DNA of 64,000 nt, from contig CP054838.1 of NCBI GenBank assembly GCA_028768545.1, positions 1,791,501-1,855,500 of the forward strand, read 5' to 3'. Below the pieces are notes generated by a model that was not told where the DNA came from, made no database searches, and saw only the letters and a list, made by a program, of their open reading frames with translations. The stretch comes from Desulfobacter sp. GTDB taxonomy: Bacteria > Desulfobacterota > Desulfobacteria > Desulfobacterales > Desulfobacteraceae. The first letter of the stretch is position 1; every line of letters begins with the position of its first letter. Shown piece after piece: positions 1-9,951 of the stretch. A program made the position numbers and the translations under genes.

Positions 1-26
1 TAACCATAATCAATGGAGGGATCTAT

Positions 27-1028
27 ATGTGGATTAAATTTCTGAATATCTGTTTTCTTTTTCTTCCTGTCTATTTCCTGGTGATTCTGCCCTGTCCCCA
101 GCTTAGTGCCCAAGAGGCCAACCCGGCAGGTACTATCAAAACCAACCTTTACGCTTCGGCCCTTATTTCTCCAGATAAAATTTTAATGGTGGGCAGTGCC
201 GGCAAGATTTTTTTAAGTCATGATGCAGGGTCCCATTGGACAACCATTGACAGCGGCACCTAAAATTCCTTGTTTTCTGTGAGCTTTCCCACGGGCCATA
301 CCGGCTGGATTTGCGGTAAAAACGGAATCATCCTTAATTCCAGGGATGGGGGGCTGACCTGGCAGCCCTAGAACAATGTTGTGGACAAACATTTGTTTGC
401 CATCAGTTTTTTTGACCCGGATCATGGCACGGCCGTGGGGGACTGGGGCACCATCCTCATGACCGACAACGGGGGCAAGTTTTGGCAGAAATACAGGCTC
501 AATGAAGATGTGATCCTCTATGGTGTTGCCAGGCTTTCGGTCGAGACCGCCTGTGCTGTGGGCGAAATGGGCCGGATTTTTATCACCAGAAACAAGGGGG
601 TCTCCTGGCAGGAGGTCGATTCCCCTGTGGCCTCCACCCTTTTTTGTCTCTGCCATGAAAAAAACCTTCTTTGCGCGGCCGGACTGGACGGTGCTGCCGT
701 CTATTCAAGGGACATGGGTCTTACCTGGAACCAAGGCCAAACCCCTGTCAAAGAATCCATCTATGGGATCTCCATCTGCGGGACACGCGTATTGGCCGTT
801 GGAAACAGCGGAACCCTCATGGGCTCTGAAAACGGCGGCGCACAATGGGAGAGATTTACAACAGCCAATGCCCTGCCGTTCTGGCTGGGCACCATCTCCT
901 GGGCAAGGTCCGGTGCCAACGCTTTTTCAGGGATCATTGCCGGTGCCAACGGCCGGCATATTTGTTTGAACAATAAGACCATCCATTGGCCAAAACGCCT
1001 TGTGGGCTGTGGAAAGGAGGCCCCATGA
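27..1028 (+). pseudogene. YCF48/BNR-repeat periplasmic protein, two in-frame stops
   Basis: One frame runs the whole span but contains TAA at 261-263 (codon 79) and TAG at 369-371 (codon 115). The product would be a ~333-residue secreted beta-propeller protein. An N-terminal hydrophobic signal segment ends near LSAQEAN. Repeats of the type VGDWGTILMTDNGG, VGEMGRIFITRNKG and VGNSGTLMGSENGG are typical of YCF48/photosystem II stability-like domains. An SD-like GGAGGG precedes the ATG at 27. The end overlaps the MMPL start as ATGA (1025-1028), so the two were translationally coupled. Family knowledge: such proteins often sit beside MMPL, DUF1302 and DUF1329 genes, as here. Two independent nonsense codons with similarity continuing after both indicate a decayed gene rather than recoding. 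Confidence 0.8.
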
Positions 1029-3298
1029 ACATAAAGACAATACCATCAGGTGTTTCATGGATCAGATGGATCCTGAATCATCCCATGGCCATTTTGGCCG
1101 TGTTTTTACCCCTGACCCTTTTTTTCGGGTATCAGCTCAAGGGTATCAACGTCAGCAAAGATATGAATTTTTTGTTCCCGTCCTTTCACCCGAATATGGT
1201 GTTGAAAAAAAAGTTTAACCAGATGCTGGCAAGCCCGGACAAGCTCGTCTGCGTGCTCGAGGTTAAGCAGGCAGATATCTATACCCCCCAGAGTATCGCC
1301 CTGATCCGTCAGCTCACACATGAGGTGATGAATCTTCCCGGCTGTGATGCATCTGATATCAAATCCATTACCGAAACAAGCGTCAAGTATATGGCGGCCA
1401 CGGCCTGGGGGGTGGAAACCCATCCCATTATTTTTCCCCGTGACCCTGAAACCCCCCGGGAGTTTGAGCAGTTGAAAAAACGGGTGCAGTCCGATGCGGG
1501 AATTCATGGCATTTTTGTCTCCTATGACGGAACCGCTGCCGCCATTATGGCCAAATGGAAAAAAGGGGATAACCTTAAGCTCTTATACCGGGACCTTGTG
1601 GACATTTGTCAGGCAAATACCAATGAAAAATTCAAGGTCCATTTTGCAGGGGCGCCGGCCTTGGGGGCACACCTGGTCCATTTGACAGGCCAGATCAAAC
1701 CTGCTGCCCTTTGGATGCTCATCCTTTTGCTGGCAGGACTTGTCCTTTACCAGGGCAGTCTGACCGGCATTTTATTGTCATTGACAACCATGGTCCTCAG
1801 CATTGTCTGGGCCGGTGGTATGGCAGCGGTTCTGGGGATTTCCATTCATTTTTTGGCCCTTGTCTGGGTCTTGTTTTTCTGCGGGATCTGCACCTCTTTT
1901 TCAGCCTTTTGCTTCAACCAATACCGGTATTGTTCAATGGTGGTTTCAGAAAAACAATCGGCATTGGAGGCTGGATTTGCAAACAGCCTGATGCCTGGGG
2001 GGTTAGGGTTCCTCGTTTTTTGGCTGTCCTGCCTGACCCTTTCGGTCTCAGATCTGGCCCTGCTTTCGGGCACCGGATATCTGGGGGCCTGCTGGGCATT
2101 GTCAGGCGGGATCATTGTGCTGGTGATGAATCCTATTTTTCTTTGGTTTCTGCCAATTTCAAAGCCCAGGGCGATTTCTAAATCCAATATTGTTTTTAAG
2201 GAAAGTAAATCGCTGGCAGTCCTGGTCGTACTTGTGCTCGTGGCCGCAGGCGCCTTTGGCGCAACCCGGCTCAAGATCGGTAACAATGAGCCAGGATCTG
2301 CCTTTTTCTTTTCCGATCATCCCTATAACCGGGCCTTTTCATTTTTCAATGAAAAATTTATCGGTGCCTACAATATGACCATCGTGGTCGAGGGCAGGGA
2401 TAAAGGTGCATTAAACAATGCAGAAACCATGGAATTGATCCGTGAATTTCAAACCTACATGGAAAATGAAACCGATGCCAGGGCATGTATCTCCATTGCC
2501 ATGATGATAAGGCTTTTGAACCGGGTCTACCATGAGGGCAATCCTAAATGGGCACTCATCCCCAATGATCAAAAGGACCTTTCTTCCCTGGGCGGTGCCA
2601 TCAAAATGGGGGGAACGGCCGGCAAGTGGCTGGACAACACCTGGACCCACGGGTCCATCCAGGCCATGTACGGAGATGATTCAAGTCAATTGATTGAAGA
2701 ACGCCTGTCAAAAGCCCGGGCCTTTGTTTTGGCCCATCCCTCAGACCGGGTGGATTTCAGGCTTTTTACAGGCTTTTTAGGGGTGATTGACGTCATGAAC
2801 CATGCCGGGGCCCGGGCCTATTGGACCTCTCTTTTAGGATCTCTGGCCCTGGTTTTTCTGGTCTGTCTTTTCGTGTTTCAAAGGCCCGGTTCCTGTATGG
2901 TCATGGGGCTTACCATGGCAGCACCCCTGGCGGCAACATGGACGGTTATGGTGTTCAAGGAGATCTGCATCAGTATTCATACGGCCCCGGCAGCGCCCCT
3001 GGCCATTGGCCTGGGATCAGCATTGGGCCTGGGCCTGGCCTCATATTACCAGAACGGACAGTCCAGATATACCAAACCTGATTCCCAGAACCGATTGGGA
3101 GATATTTTCCGGGCCAGGTCATTGGCCGGCCTGGTCCTGATTCCGGCGGTGATGATGCTGCCCTGGATCTTTATCCATATCCGTTTCATGGCGGAATCCG
3201 CAGCTTTGATCGCTGTTTTTCTTTTGGCACAAATGATTGTGGCCATGGTGATTCTCTCTTTTCTGGCAGATGATCTCAACCTGGAAAAGGAAGCTTAA
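1025..3298 (+). CDS. MMPL/RND-family inner-membrane transporter
   Basis: About 757 residues in an uninterrupted frame. The start at 1025 is preferred over 986 because it follows an AAGGAGG ribosome site and overlaps the upstream stop. It shows the duplicated RND layout: an N-terminal TM helix (HPMAILAVFLPLTLFF), a large periplasmic loop, a block of five to six TM helices (residues ~220-400), a further TM and loop, and a second C-terminal TM block. Family knowledge: MMPL proteins export lipids or hydrophobic molecules; with YCF48, DUF1302 and DUF1329 partners they form a recurrent envelope export set. It is the only undamaged member here, so its function without partners is doubtful. The substrate cannot be read from sequence. 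Confidence 0.85.
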   Translation: MNIKTIPSGVSWIRWILNHPMAILAVFLPLTLFFGYQLKGINVSKDMNFLFPSFHPNMVLKKKFNQMLASPDKLVCVLEVKQADIYTPQSIALIRQLTHEVMNLPGCDASDIKSITETSVKYMAATAWGVETHPIIFPRDPETPREFEQLKKRVQSDAGIHGIFVSYDGTAAAIMAKWKKGDNLKLLYRDLVDICQANTNEKFKVHFAGAPALGAHLVHLTGQIKPAALWMLILLLAGLVLYQGSLTGILLSLTTMVLSIVWAGGMAAVLGISIHFLALVWVLFFCGICTSFSAFCFNQYRYCSMVVSEKQSALEAGFANSLMPGGLGFLVFWLSCLTLSVSDLALLSGTGYLGACWALSGGIIVLVMNPIFLWFLPISKPRAISKSNIVFKESKSLAVLVVLVLVAAGAFGATRLKIGNNEPGSAFFFSDHPYNRAFSFFNEKFIGAYNMTIVVEGRDKGALNNAETMELIREFQTYMENETDARACISIAMMIRLLNRVYHEGNPKWALIPNDQKDLSSLGGAIKMGGTAGKWLDNTWTHGSIQAMYGDDSSQLIEERLSKARAFVLAHPSDRVDFRLFTGFLGVIDVMNHAGARAYWTSLLGSLALVFLVCLFVFQRPGSCMVMGLTMAAPLAATWTVMVFKEICISIHTAPAAPLAIGLGSALGLGLASYYQNGQSRYTKPDSQNRLGDIFRARSLAGLVLIPAVMMLPWIFIHIRFMAESAALIAVFLLAQMIVAMVILSFLADDLNLEKEA

Positions 3299-3329
3299 TT
3301 CAAATTGCAATACCCTAGAGGGGGACAAC

Positions 3330-4929
3330 ATGAATTTATATAGACCAATCAAAATTTTGGGCCTTGCCTTGTGCCTTGCCCTATTCTTTTCCGGGGCTGT
3401 CCGGGCAAAAGCCCTGAACGATTCCGGAACCCTTATTCTCACAGGAAAAATTGAAATCCGAAATACGGTCAGGATTGAAGATTCTGATCAGTACAGGTGG
3501 CCCCGGGCCAAGGCCGGGGACATGGTTCAGCAGCGCAACACCTTGCAGTTGGAGCTGGACCATGACTTGGGCGAAATTTCAGATTCCAGCCTGTCTGTTA
3601 AATACCACCTGTTGGGTCGGGCATGGTATGACGGGATTTTTTATTATGGCCCCTCGGTGTGGCGGGATGCCAGAAATTCAAGCCCGGCGGTTAAAGAGGG
3701 GATTGACGATCATAAATGGGATGTGGATCTTCGGGAGGGGTATATGGATCTGTCGACCGGGCCGGCTTTTTTAAGGGTGGGCCGCCAGAATCTGGCCTGG
3801 GGAGAGACCGATGCCAAACGACTGCTGGACGGAATCAACCCCTTGGACGGCACCATCCCCTTTCTCAAGCTGGATGACCGGCGCATCCCCTTGTGGATGG
3901 TCCGGGGAAGCTATAACCTGGGGGATTACGGATTTTTGTCCAGCCTGAACATTGAAAGTTTTGTCTCCCCTTGTTTTGGAAGCATGGACGACCGGGTCGG
4001 TCCTGCCACACCTGCGGGCTCCCCCTATTCCTTTGCTGAGGCCGAGCCCTCATCTGAATTGATTCCAGGGTCGGGCATTCCTTTGCACACGGATCGAAAC
4101 GGACCGAGTTCAGATTTGAAGGATGCCCGGTGGGGGGTTCGCATCGGCGGGATTCTTGGCGATAATCTGGGCTTTACCCTGGCCCATTATAAAAGCTACC
4201 AGACAATGCCCAGCCCTTGCCGGGGGCGCCCCTGGCGGCATGCCCCCGGCCCATGTTGCCCAGCTCAATGCCCTGGGCAGCATGAGTATTTTTCCGGACT
4301 CTTTTACCAGAGAAATGGTTTATAACAGTATCCATGTGACCGGCGGCTCCATCAACTATTGGGTGGAACCCCTGGATTTTGTTCTCCGCAGTGAAATGGC
4401 CTATTTTCAGGATGAGGCCTTTTTTACCGAGAAAGATAATATTAACATGATCATGGATCAGGCCCACCTGGTGTCAACCCTGTCCCAGGACGGCCGTGTC
4501 CCCACTTCCGACGTGATTCGTTTTGCCGTGGGACTGGACAAAATGTTCTGGGTCAGGACCCTGAATCCCAGGGTTCGGTTTACCCTTGTTGCCCAGTATT
4601 TCGGGGCCTATATACGAGATTATGATTCGGATTTTTGTCTGCCCCTGACCAATCCTGATACCGGCACCTATGATTCGGTGAGACGATACGAACAGGCCAT
4701 GACCCTGAAAGTGTCAACCACATATCTCAATGGCAGCTTAAAGCCTGAATTGTCCGTACAATAAGATCTCAGAGGCAATTGGGCGATCCAGCCCTGCTGC
4801 GAACTGGAAAAGGATATGTGGCGCTACAAGGCAGAAGCCACCATTGGAACCGCCAATTCCATGACCGGTACGGGGGCTGCCCGGGACCGGGATGAGATTG
4901 CATTTACCGTTGGGTATTTGTTCCGTTAA
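3330..4929 (+). pseudogene. DUF1302 outer-membrane protein, frameshift plus nonsense
   Basis: Starts at 3330 with a signal peptide (ILGLALCLALFFSGAVRA). The first ~290 codons, to near 4200, look like the DUF1302 beta-barrel family, with alternating beta-strand text such as FLRVGRQNLAWGETDAKRLLDGINP. Around 4200-4240 the coding sense moves to the next frame, which continues with MVYNSIHVTGGSINYWVEP. A TAA at 4762-4764 then interrupts the barrel, after which similarity resumes and ends with the barrel-like terminus EIAFTVGYLFR at 4929. A frameshift and a nonsense codon make this a pseudogene. The family is thought to be outer-membrane and is usually encoded next to DUF1329, as here. Confidence 0.8.
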
Positions 4930-4980
4930 CATATGAAAATTCAACATCATTCAATTGAATGATATCAAGGAGGTAAATTT

Positions 4981-6273
4981 ATGAAACCATTAAGCAGACA
5001 CCTGTGGATAATGGGTCTGTTCCTGATCTTTGCCCTGGTCCCGAACCGGGCCATGGCAGACGAAATCATTGGAACTGACAATTGGCAGAAAATACAAGGC
5101 ATGGTTCCGGATACGGTTCTGGAATGGGTGAAAAAGGGGGATACCACCATCACCATTGTGGACCAGCTTAAATTTGACACCTCAAAGATCATGGCCCTGC
5201 CGGGATTTGCAGCTGAAAGTAAAAATAATAAGGGACGGTTTGCCATTCAGGAGGGATCCATTGTTGATGTGAACACCGGCAAGAGCGCAGGCTTTATATC
5301 AGGCCTTCCCTTTCCTGGCAACCTTTCTGCCGAAGACCCGGATGGGTTTCACAAGCTGTGCTATAACCGGTATTACAACCTCCACCGGATCGGCAGTATC
5401 CGCTTTGTTTTTCTATGAGAATTGGTGGGCCGAAAAACCGGGCTGGAAAAAAAGGTCATGGGAAATTTTCTCAACTATTCGTTTGACGGTTACACCCCCC
5501 AACAAGAGGTGCCCAATCCCAAAGATATCATGTTCATCAATAACATCACCTTTCCCTACGACATGAAAGGGGCGGCATCCATGATGTGGCGGTATCGGGG
5601 AACCAAAAAAGATATGTGCTACAATTATCTTCCCGGGATTCGAAGGGTTCGCAGGGGAAGTCCTGCGGGACGGTCTGATGCCTTTGCAGGGTCTGACTTG
5701 ACCCTGGACGACCAGGGCGGATACCAGGGGCAGCTGGCGGCCATGAAAACCCGGGTCATTGAAGAGAAAATTGCCCTGGTGCCCTGGATAGACGATACCC
5801 CTGTCCCGGTTTACGAAAATGAAAAAGGGGAATGGGTCACGGGAAAAGATGCCCCGCTTCTGGATCTGGGGTTCAGAAAAGATGGATGGCAGGGTGCGCC
5901 CTGGGCCATGCCCGGGCTCAAGTATGTCAAACGCAGGGTATGGGTCGGAGAGATGATCTCAAAGGACCCCAGCTACAATTACGGCCTCACCCATATGTGG
6001 TGTGACAAGGAGACCGGCATGGCCTGTTATAAAATTAATTATGACCGGAAAAAAGAGTATTGGAAGACCATGATTTTAGGGCTTGCCGCCTTTGCTGCCA
6101 AGGATAATCCCGACCATACCTGGTTTGAAATGGGCTCGACCCTGATCGTGGACGACAGGGCCGATCACGGCACCGTCATCGAGCAGGTCAATCCTGAATA
6201 CCCCTATGTTTTTTATGCGAAAAACGAACGGAACGATTTTTCTTTGGGAGGGTTTAATAAGTATTGTAAATAA
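4981..6273 (+). pseudogene. DUF1329 periplasmic protein with in-frame TGA
   Basis: A single frame of ~430 codons broken by TGA at 5416-5418 (codon 146). It has a signal peptide (LWIMGLFLIFALVPNRAMA) and a ribosome site AAGGAGG ahead of 4981. The part after the stop is clearly the same protein: RKTGLEKKVMGNFLNYSFDG, then MWRYRGTKKDMCYNYLPGIR. DUF1329 proteins resemble LolB/OutM-type lipid-binding folds and accompany DUF1302 and MMPL. The TGA could in principle be selenocysteine, but no bacterial SECIS-like stem with a suitably placed loop lies downstream and the neighbouring genes carry TAA and TAG stops, so nonsense mutation is preferred. Confidence 0.75.
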
Positions 6274-6281
6274 AAGGTTAG

Positions 6282-6324
6282 CCCCAATCCTGCACCTCTT
6301 TGTTCAAGGGGGGCAGGATTGGGT
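6282..6324 (+). terminator. Hairpin after the DUF1329 gene
   Basis: CCCAATCCTGC (6283-6293) pairs perfectly with GCAGGATTGGG (6313-6323) around a loop that can pair further (CCTC with GGGG). It lies 9 bases past the DUF1329 stop. The T-run is weak and distant (near 6345), so terminator function is likely but not certain. Confidence 0.5.
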
Positions 6325-6989
6325 CCCAAGGTGTACACGCGTGTTTTTTACATCAATTTTTCCAGGCCGGTACTGTTTTTTTCCTTGGCTGCGGCAGGCT
6401 TCCCCATTGGCTTTTTTACTCACAAGCCAACGTAATATCAACCCAGGTCTTTTTCAATATTATTATCCCGGGCAGCAGCTCTGGTCCACCATTTCTGGGA
6501 TCACGGGATTGACCTTGCCCGGCATGATGGAAGAACACAGGCTGCATAAAGACCGATTGATTTTATTCAGCCCTCACCGTGGGCCCGAAGACATCCACCC
6601 AAGATCGTTGCGGGTTTTAGACTCCTGAACTGCGGTTTTTTAATAATAGTCTAGGGCTTTGAAGCCTGCATTGGGGGAGAAAAGCCTGATAGCCCATAGT
6701 GAAAAAACGCAAAGATACCGATACAAACCCAAACTGTTTTTCGCTAAAAGTTGAAGTCAGGATAATGCAAGTATGTTTGATTCTGATTAATTCTAAAAAG
6801 GAAATTTAACAGGGCATAAAATTTACTGTTGCAATTTTTGACAGAGAGTGCTTAATCAATTCAATTGAATTTAAAGGAGTTACGCAAATCGGGATAACAT
6901 TAAAATTGTCTTGTTATACAGATAGATAATCAATTTTGAATGATACTCAGATCTGCTGATCATCTTAGCCAAGCAAAAACGGAAAATCA
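6325..6989 (+). other. Intergenic, no gene seen
   Basis: About 660 bases with no convincing coding on either strand; open frames here lack family features or a ribosome site. Base composition becomes AT-rich after ~6750, leading into the following low-GC gene. This suggests a junction between native DNA and acquired DNA. Confidence 0.5.
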
Positions 6990-7575
6990 ATGTCATATAA
7001 ATTCATTGACTTACTAAAAAAGTTCAACCGAAAAGAACGATTTTACTTAATAGGGATGGCTTTGGGAAAAAAAGATTTCTCACTATCTGAAAAATTTATT
7101 CTTGAACTACAGAAGGCATTTCCCAACAATGGCATTGATTTTTCTAACCCTCTATTTTCAGCCATGGACTATCATATTGATTGGATCTATGCATCTCTCT
7201 TCCTTTCTTCAAAGTCTCCTAATGTCAAAAAATACATTGGTGATATCGCCCTATATTCTAGAGATATTGACAAACAATTGATTACAGGAACCCAGCAAGA
7301 CATTGACTTTATTTCGGTGTTTTCGGATAAAACTAATCCTGAACGTAGTCACCTCATAATGTTGGAGGCAAAAGGGGCTACTGGTTGGACCAATGACCAA
7401 TTGCAATCCAAAGCCCAAAGATTAAGAGCAATTTTTAATAACGATGGGAAAAAATATCATGACATCGTGCAACCTCATTTTGCTATATTGTCACCCAAAA
7501 AGCCTTCAAAGAAATTAAAGACAACAGAATATTCGGAATTTATGACACCAAATAATCAACTTGTTTGGATAAAAC
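6990..7575 (+). pseudogene. PD-(D/E)XK nuclease-like protein, 3' end removed by IS256
   Basis: The first ~195 residues are native. The frame then runs into the left end of IS256 copy 1 and picks up ~52 foreign residues, ending at 7739. QQDIDFISVF followed ~20 residues later by HLIMLEAKGA matches the D...(D/E)-x-K pattern of PD-(D/E)XK nucleases (ExK = EAK). The rest is a helical, lysine-rich N-terminus that I do not recognise. It is more AT-rich than the upstream operon, which fits horizontal transfer. The missing part does not appear on the far side of the element. The nuclease assignment is inference from one motif. Confidence 0.55.
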
Positions 7576-9026
7576 GGGAATGTTCAGAATTCTGTGTCAC
7601 GGTTTCGGTTCCCGGATCTGCCTCAGCGCCAGCGGAAGTAAAAGTCAGGTCCGAGAATGGGCCTTCAATCAGCCACGTCGGAGGAGTTGACTTTTGCTGG
7701 AGCGGAGTTCCTGGAACCATCTTTTCCATCTGTAAATAAATCCCTATCAAATTCCCAGCTCTTTATCCAGCCGGCCTTCAAAGAAAATTGCCAACTGGGA
7801 AATTGTCAGTGACCAATTTTGAATCGGCATTGTCCATTTTTTACTGGCGTTCTGGATCCCCATGTAAAGCAGTTTTAACAGGCTGTCCTGGTTCGGGAAT
7901 GATCCCTTTGTTTTGGTCAGTTTTCGAAACTGTCGATGCACAGCCTCAATGGTATTTGTGGTGTATATTATCCGTCGAATCTCTTCTGGATATTTAAAGA
8001 AATGACTGAGGCGTTCCCAGTTGTTCCGCCAGGATTTTATCACAATCGGGTATTTGTCATTCCATTTATTTTCCAAGATATCCAGTTCTTCTTCGGCCAG
8101 ATCCTTATTGACCGCTTTATAAACACGTTTTAGATCTGCCATAAATTCCTTTTTATTTTTGGAACCAACGTATTTCAATGAATTTCGGATCTGGTGGACT
8201 ACGCAGAGTTGAACTTCTGTGTCCGGGAATATGGTCTCAATGGCCTCGGGAAAACCTTTTAGACCATCAACACAGGCAATCAGGATATCTTTTACCCCTC
8301 GGTTTGAAAGGTCTGTTAACACCTGCAGCCAGAAGTTCGCACCCTCATTCTCGGATATGTACAGCCCAAGAACCTCTTTGCGGCCCTCGATATTCACCCC
8401 AAGAATTGTGTAAACGGCTTTGCTGCCGACCTTTCCGTTTTCTCGTACTTTATAATGTATGGCATCAAGCCATACGATTGGGTACACATTTTCCAACGGC
8501 CTGGCCTGCCATTCTTTGACGGTATGGATGATTTTATCGGTAATGGTGCTCAGAGTGGCATTTGAAATCTCAAGTCCATAGATTTCCTGTAAATGGGAAG
8601 CCATATCATTATAACTCATGCCCAGGCCGTAAAGGGCTATTATCTTTCTTTCAATTTCATCGCTGAGCGTTGTCTGATGTTTTTTGACGATCTGTGGAGA
8701 GAAGGTTCCGGCCCTGTCACGCGGGGTTTCTAGCTCAAATTTACCATCCAGGGATTTAATGGTCTTTTTGCTTTTTCCATTACGGCGGTTGGCAGAAACT
8801 TCCTGCCCGAGATGGGACTCCAACTCTCCTTCAAGAGCAGCTTCAGCAAGATTTTTGATTAATGATGTAAGGACGCCGCCCTTACCTGTGAAGGGTTTAC
8901 CTTCCTGGATGCCTTTAAGGGCTTTTTGAAAATCAAATTCGGTGTTTTCTTCGGTCATGTCAGTTCTCCTTATTTAGCTGAGTATATCAGCTTTCATTCA
9001 ACTGACACAGAATTTTGAACGCCCTC
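7576..9026 (-). mobile_element. IS256-family element, copy 1 (1451 bp, no target duplication)
   Basis: Identical in length and ends to the three other copies. The right-hand end in transposase sense is GGGAATGTTCAGAATTCTG (from 7576) and the left-hand end reads GAGGGCGTTCAAAATTCTG on the minus strand (to 9026). These form ~24-bp imperfect inverted repeats. The flanks are GATAAAAC (7568-7575) and TAGGCTGT (9027-9034) and do not match, unlike copies 3 and 4. The element therefore probably sits at a recombination junction between IS copies. Confidence 0.9.
7747..8958 (-). CDS. IS256-family transposase (copy 1)
   Basis: 403 residues, full length for Mutator/IS256-type DDE transposases. Catalytic-region blocks are visible: WLDAIHYKVRENG (first D), ACVDGLKGFPEAI (second D), CVVHQIRNSLKYV, and TNTIEAVHRQFRKLTKTKG (E). 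The start at 8958 is preceded by AGGAGAACTGAC. It differs from the other copies by single residues (Gly where copy 2 has Ser in GKVxSKAVY). The frame is intact and the protein should cut and join the element's ends. Confidence 0.95.
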   Translation of the reverse strand: MTEENTEFDFQKALKGIQEGKPFTGKGGVLTSLIKNLAEAALEGELESHLGQEVSANRRNGKSKKTIKSLDGKFELETPRDRAGTFSPQIVKKHQTTLSDEIERKIIALYGLGMSYNDMASHLQEIYGLEISNATLSTITDKIIHTVKEWQARPLENVYPIVWLDAIHYKVRENGKVGSKAVYTILGVNIEGRKEVLGLYISENEGANFWLQVLTDLSNRGVKDILIACVDGLKGFPEAIETIFPDTEVQLCVVHQIRNSLKYVGSKNKKEFMADLKRVYKAVNKDLAEEELDILENKWNDKYPIVIKSWRNNWERLSHFFKYPEEIRRIIYTTNTIEAVHRQFRKLTKTKGSFPNQDSLLKLLYMGIQNASKKWTMPIQNWSLTISQLAIFFEGRLDKELGI

Positions 9027-9171
9027 TAGGCTGTTGAAACGCATTATTGATGAGGCTGGACAATAAATTTTATGTCTGGTTAATCAAGGTGCCTGAGTCG
9101 GGCTGAAATCCCTGGGGGCATTAGAATTGAATTGTTCTCGCTTTTATATCTGAATGAAATGTAAGGTTTTT

Positions 9172-9501
9172 TTATAAAATAATATCATGCTTGATCAAAT
9201 AAAATATCAAGCAACTAACAATTGAAATGACACAATACATTTCAGATTTTGAAACTGAGGCATATAAACGTTTCAGGCTATCATACTTTAAATCTGTTTC
9301 TTTTTTAATCCATCTATCAATATTGGCTCGATCTCTTTTATTTTTTATACTCAAACCATGACCCTTTACGCGGCCTAACGCTTTCCATTTTTCTTCATGA
9401 TTTTTTTGTAATTCACCCAAAAAGAGGTTCATTGAAATGACATATTTTACCATAAAGGTAATCGAAAATATGGCAGAAATGATGATACAAATTGTAACCA
9501 T
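9172..9501 (-). CDS. Small two-helix membrane protein, unknown
   Basis: 109 residues: an N-terminal TM segment (ICIIISAIFSITFMVKYVI), a basic central region rich in Lys/Arg, and a C-terminal TM segment (MYCVISIVSCLIFYLI). Size and layout resemble UspB-type small membrane proteins, but I see no diagnostic motif. It is AT-rich and has no operon partner. It lies between IS256 copy 1 and an IS3-disrupted gene, so it belongs to an acquired block. Confidence 0.55.
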   Translation of the reverse strand: MVTICIIISAIFSITFMVKYVISMNLFLGELQKNHEEKWKALGRVKGHGLSIKNKRDRANIDRWIKKETDLKYDSLKRLYASVSKSEMYCVISIVSCLIFYLIKHDIIL

Positions 9502-9951
9502 TATTTTGAAATCCTTTTTTTTACAGCCTCAACTTTTGAGCTGAGAGGTTCGCCAGTTATGGCGCATCCTTCGTTAGTGCTTTGTTTTTGTAAAACTATA
9601 GTATTCTGGAGGCTCAAACAGGCCTCCGCAAGTGCATGTTTTAACTCCAATCACATCTTTTTTCTGGCAAGTATTGCATATTTTGAATCCAGGATCCTCT
9701 AAAAAAGATTTACCACGATAGATTTGGATCACATAATAAACAAACGATAGAATGCGCCTACCCCCAATCTTAAACCACGAAACGAGATTTCTTAAGTGGA
9801 AACTGCGCTCTCTTGTTTAGTAATATAGGCGACCTACGAGCCGCTCGTTTTTTATGCTGCTCTCTTTCCCATGTTTCTGTCCTTAATGCGTTAAATCCTC
9901 GCGCCTTAGCGCGGAACATATACCCAGTAGGGCCGCCGGAGGCATATTTGA

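Noticed and set aside
369..371. TAG in the YCF48 gene and TAG at 16393-16395 in the TonB gene as pyrrolysine codons
   Set aside because: Neither family uses pyrrolysine, and the same genes or neighbours carry TAA or frameshifts, which fit decay.
6206..6628. Long open frame over the end of DUF1329 and the following spacer
   Set aside because: Out of frame with the gene, no family features, runs through a terminator hairpin.
7576..7739. Open frame of ~60 codons in the 3' tail of each IS256 copy (rich in Pro, Thr, Glu)
   Set aside because: Begins inside the transposase end without a ribosome site, is identical because the copies are, and gains random tails from each flank.
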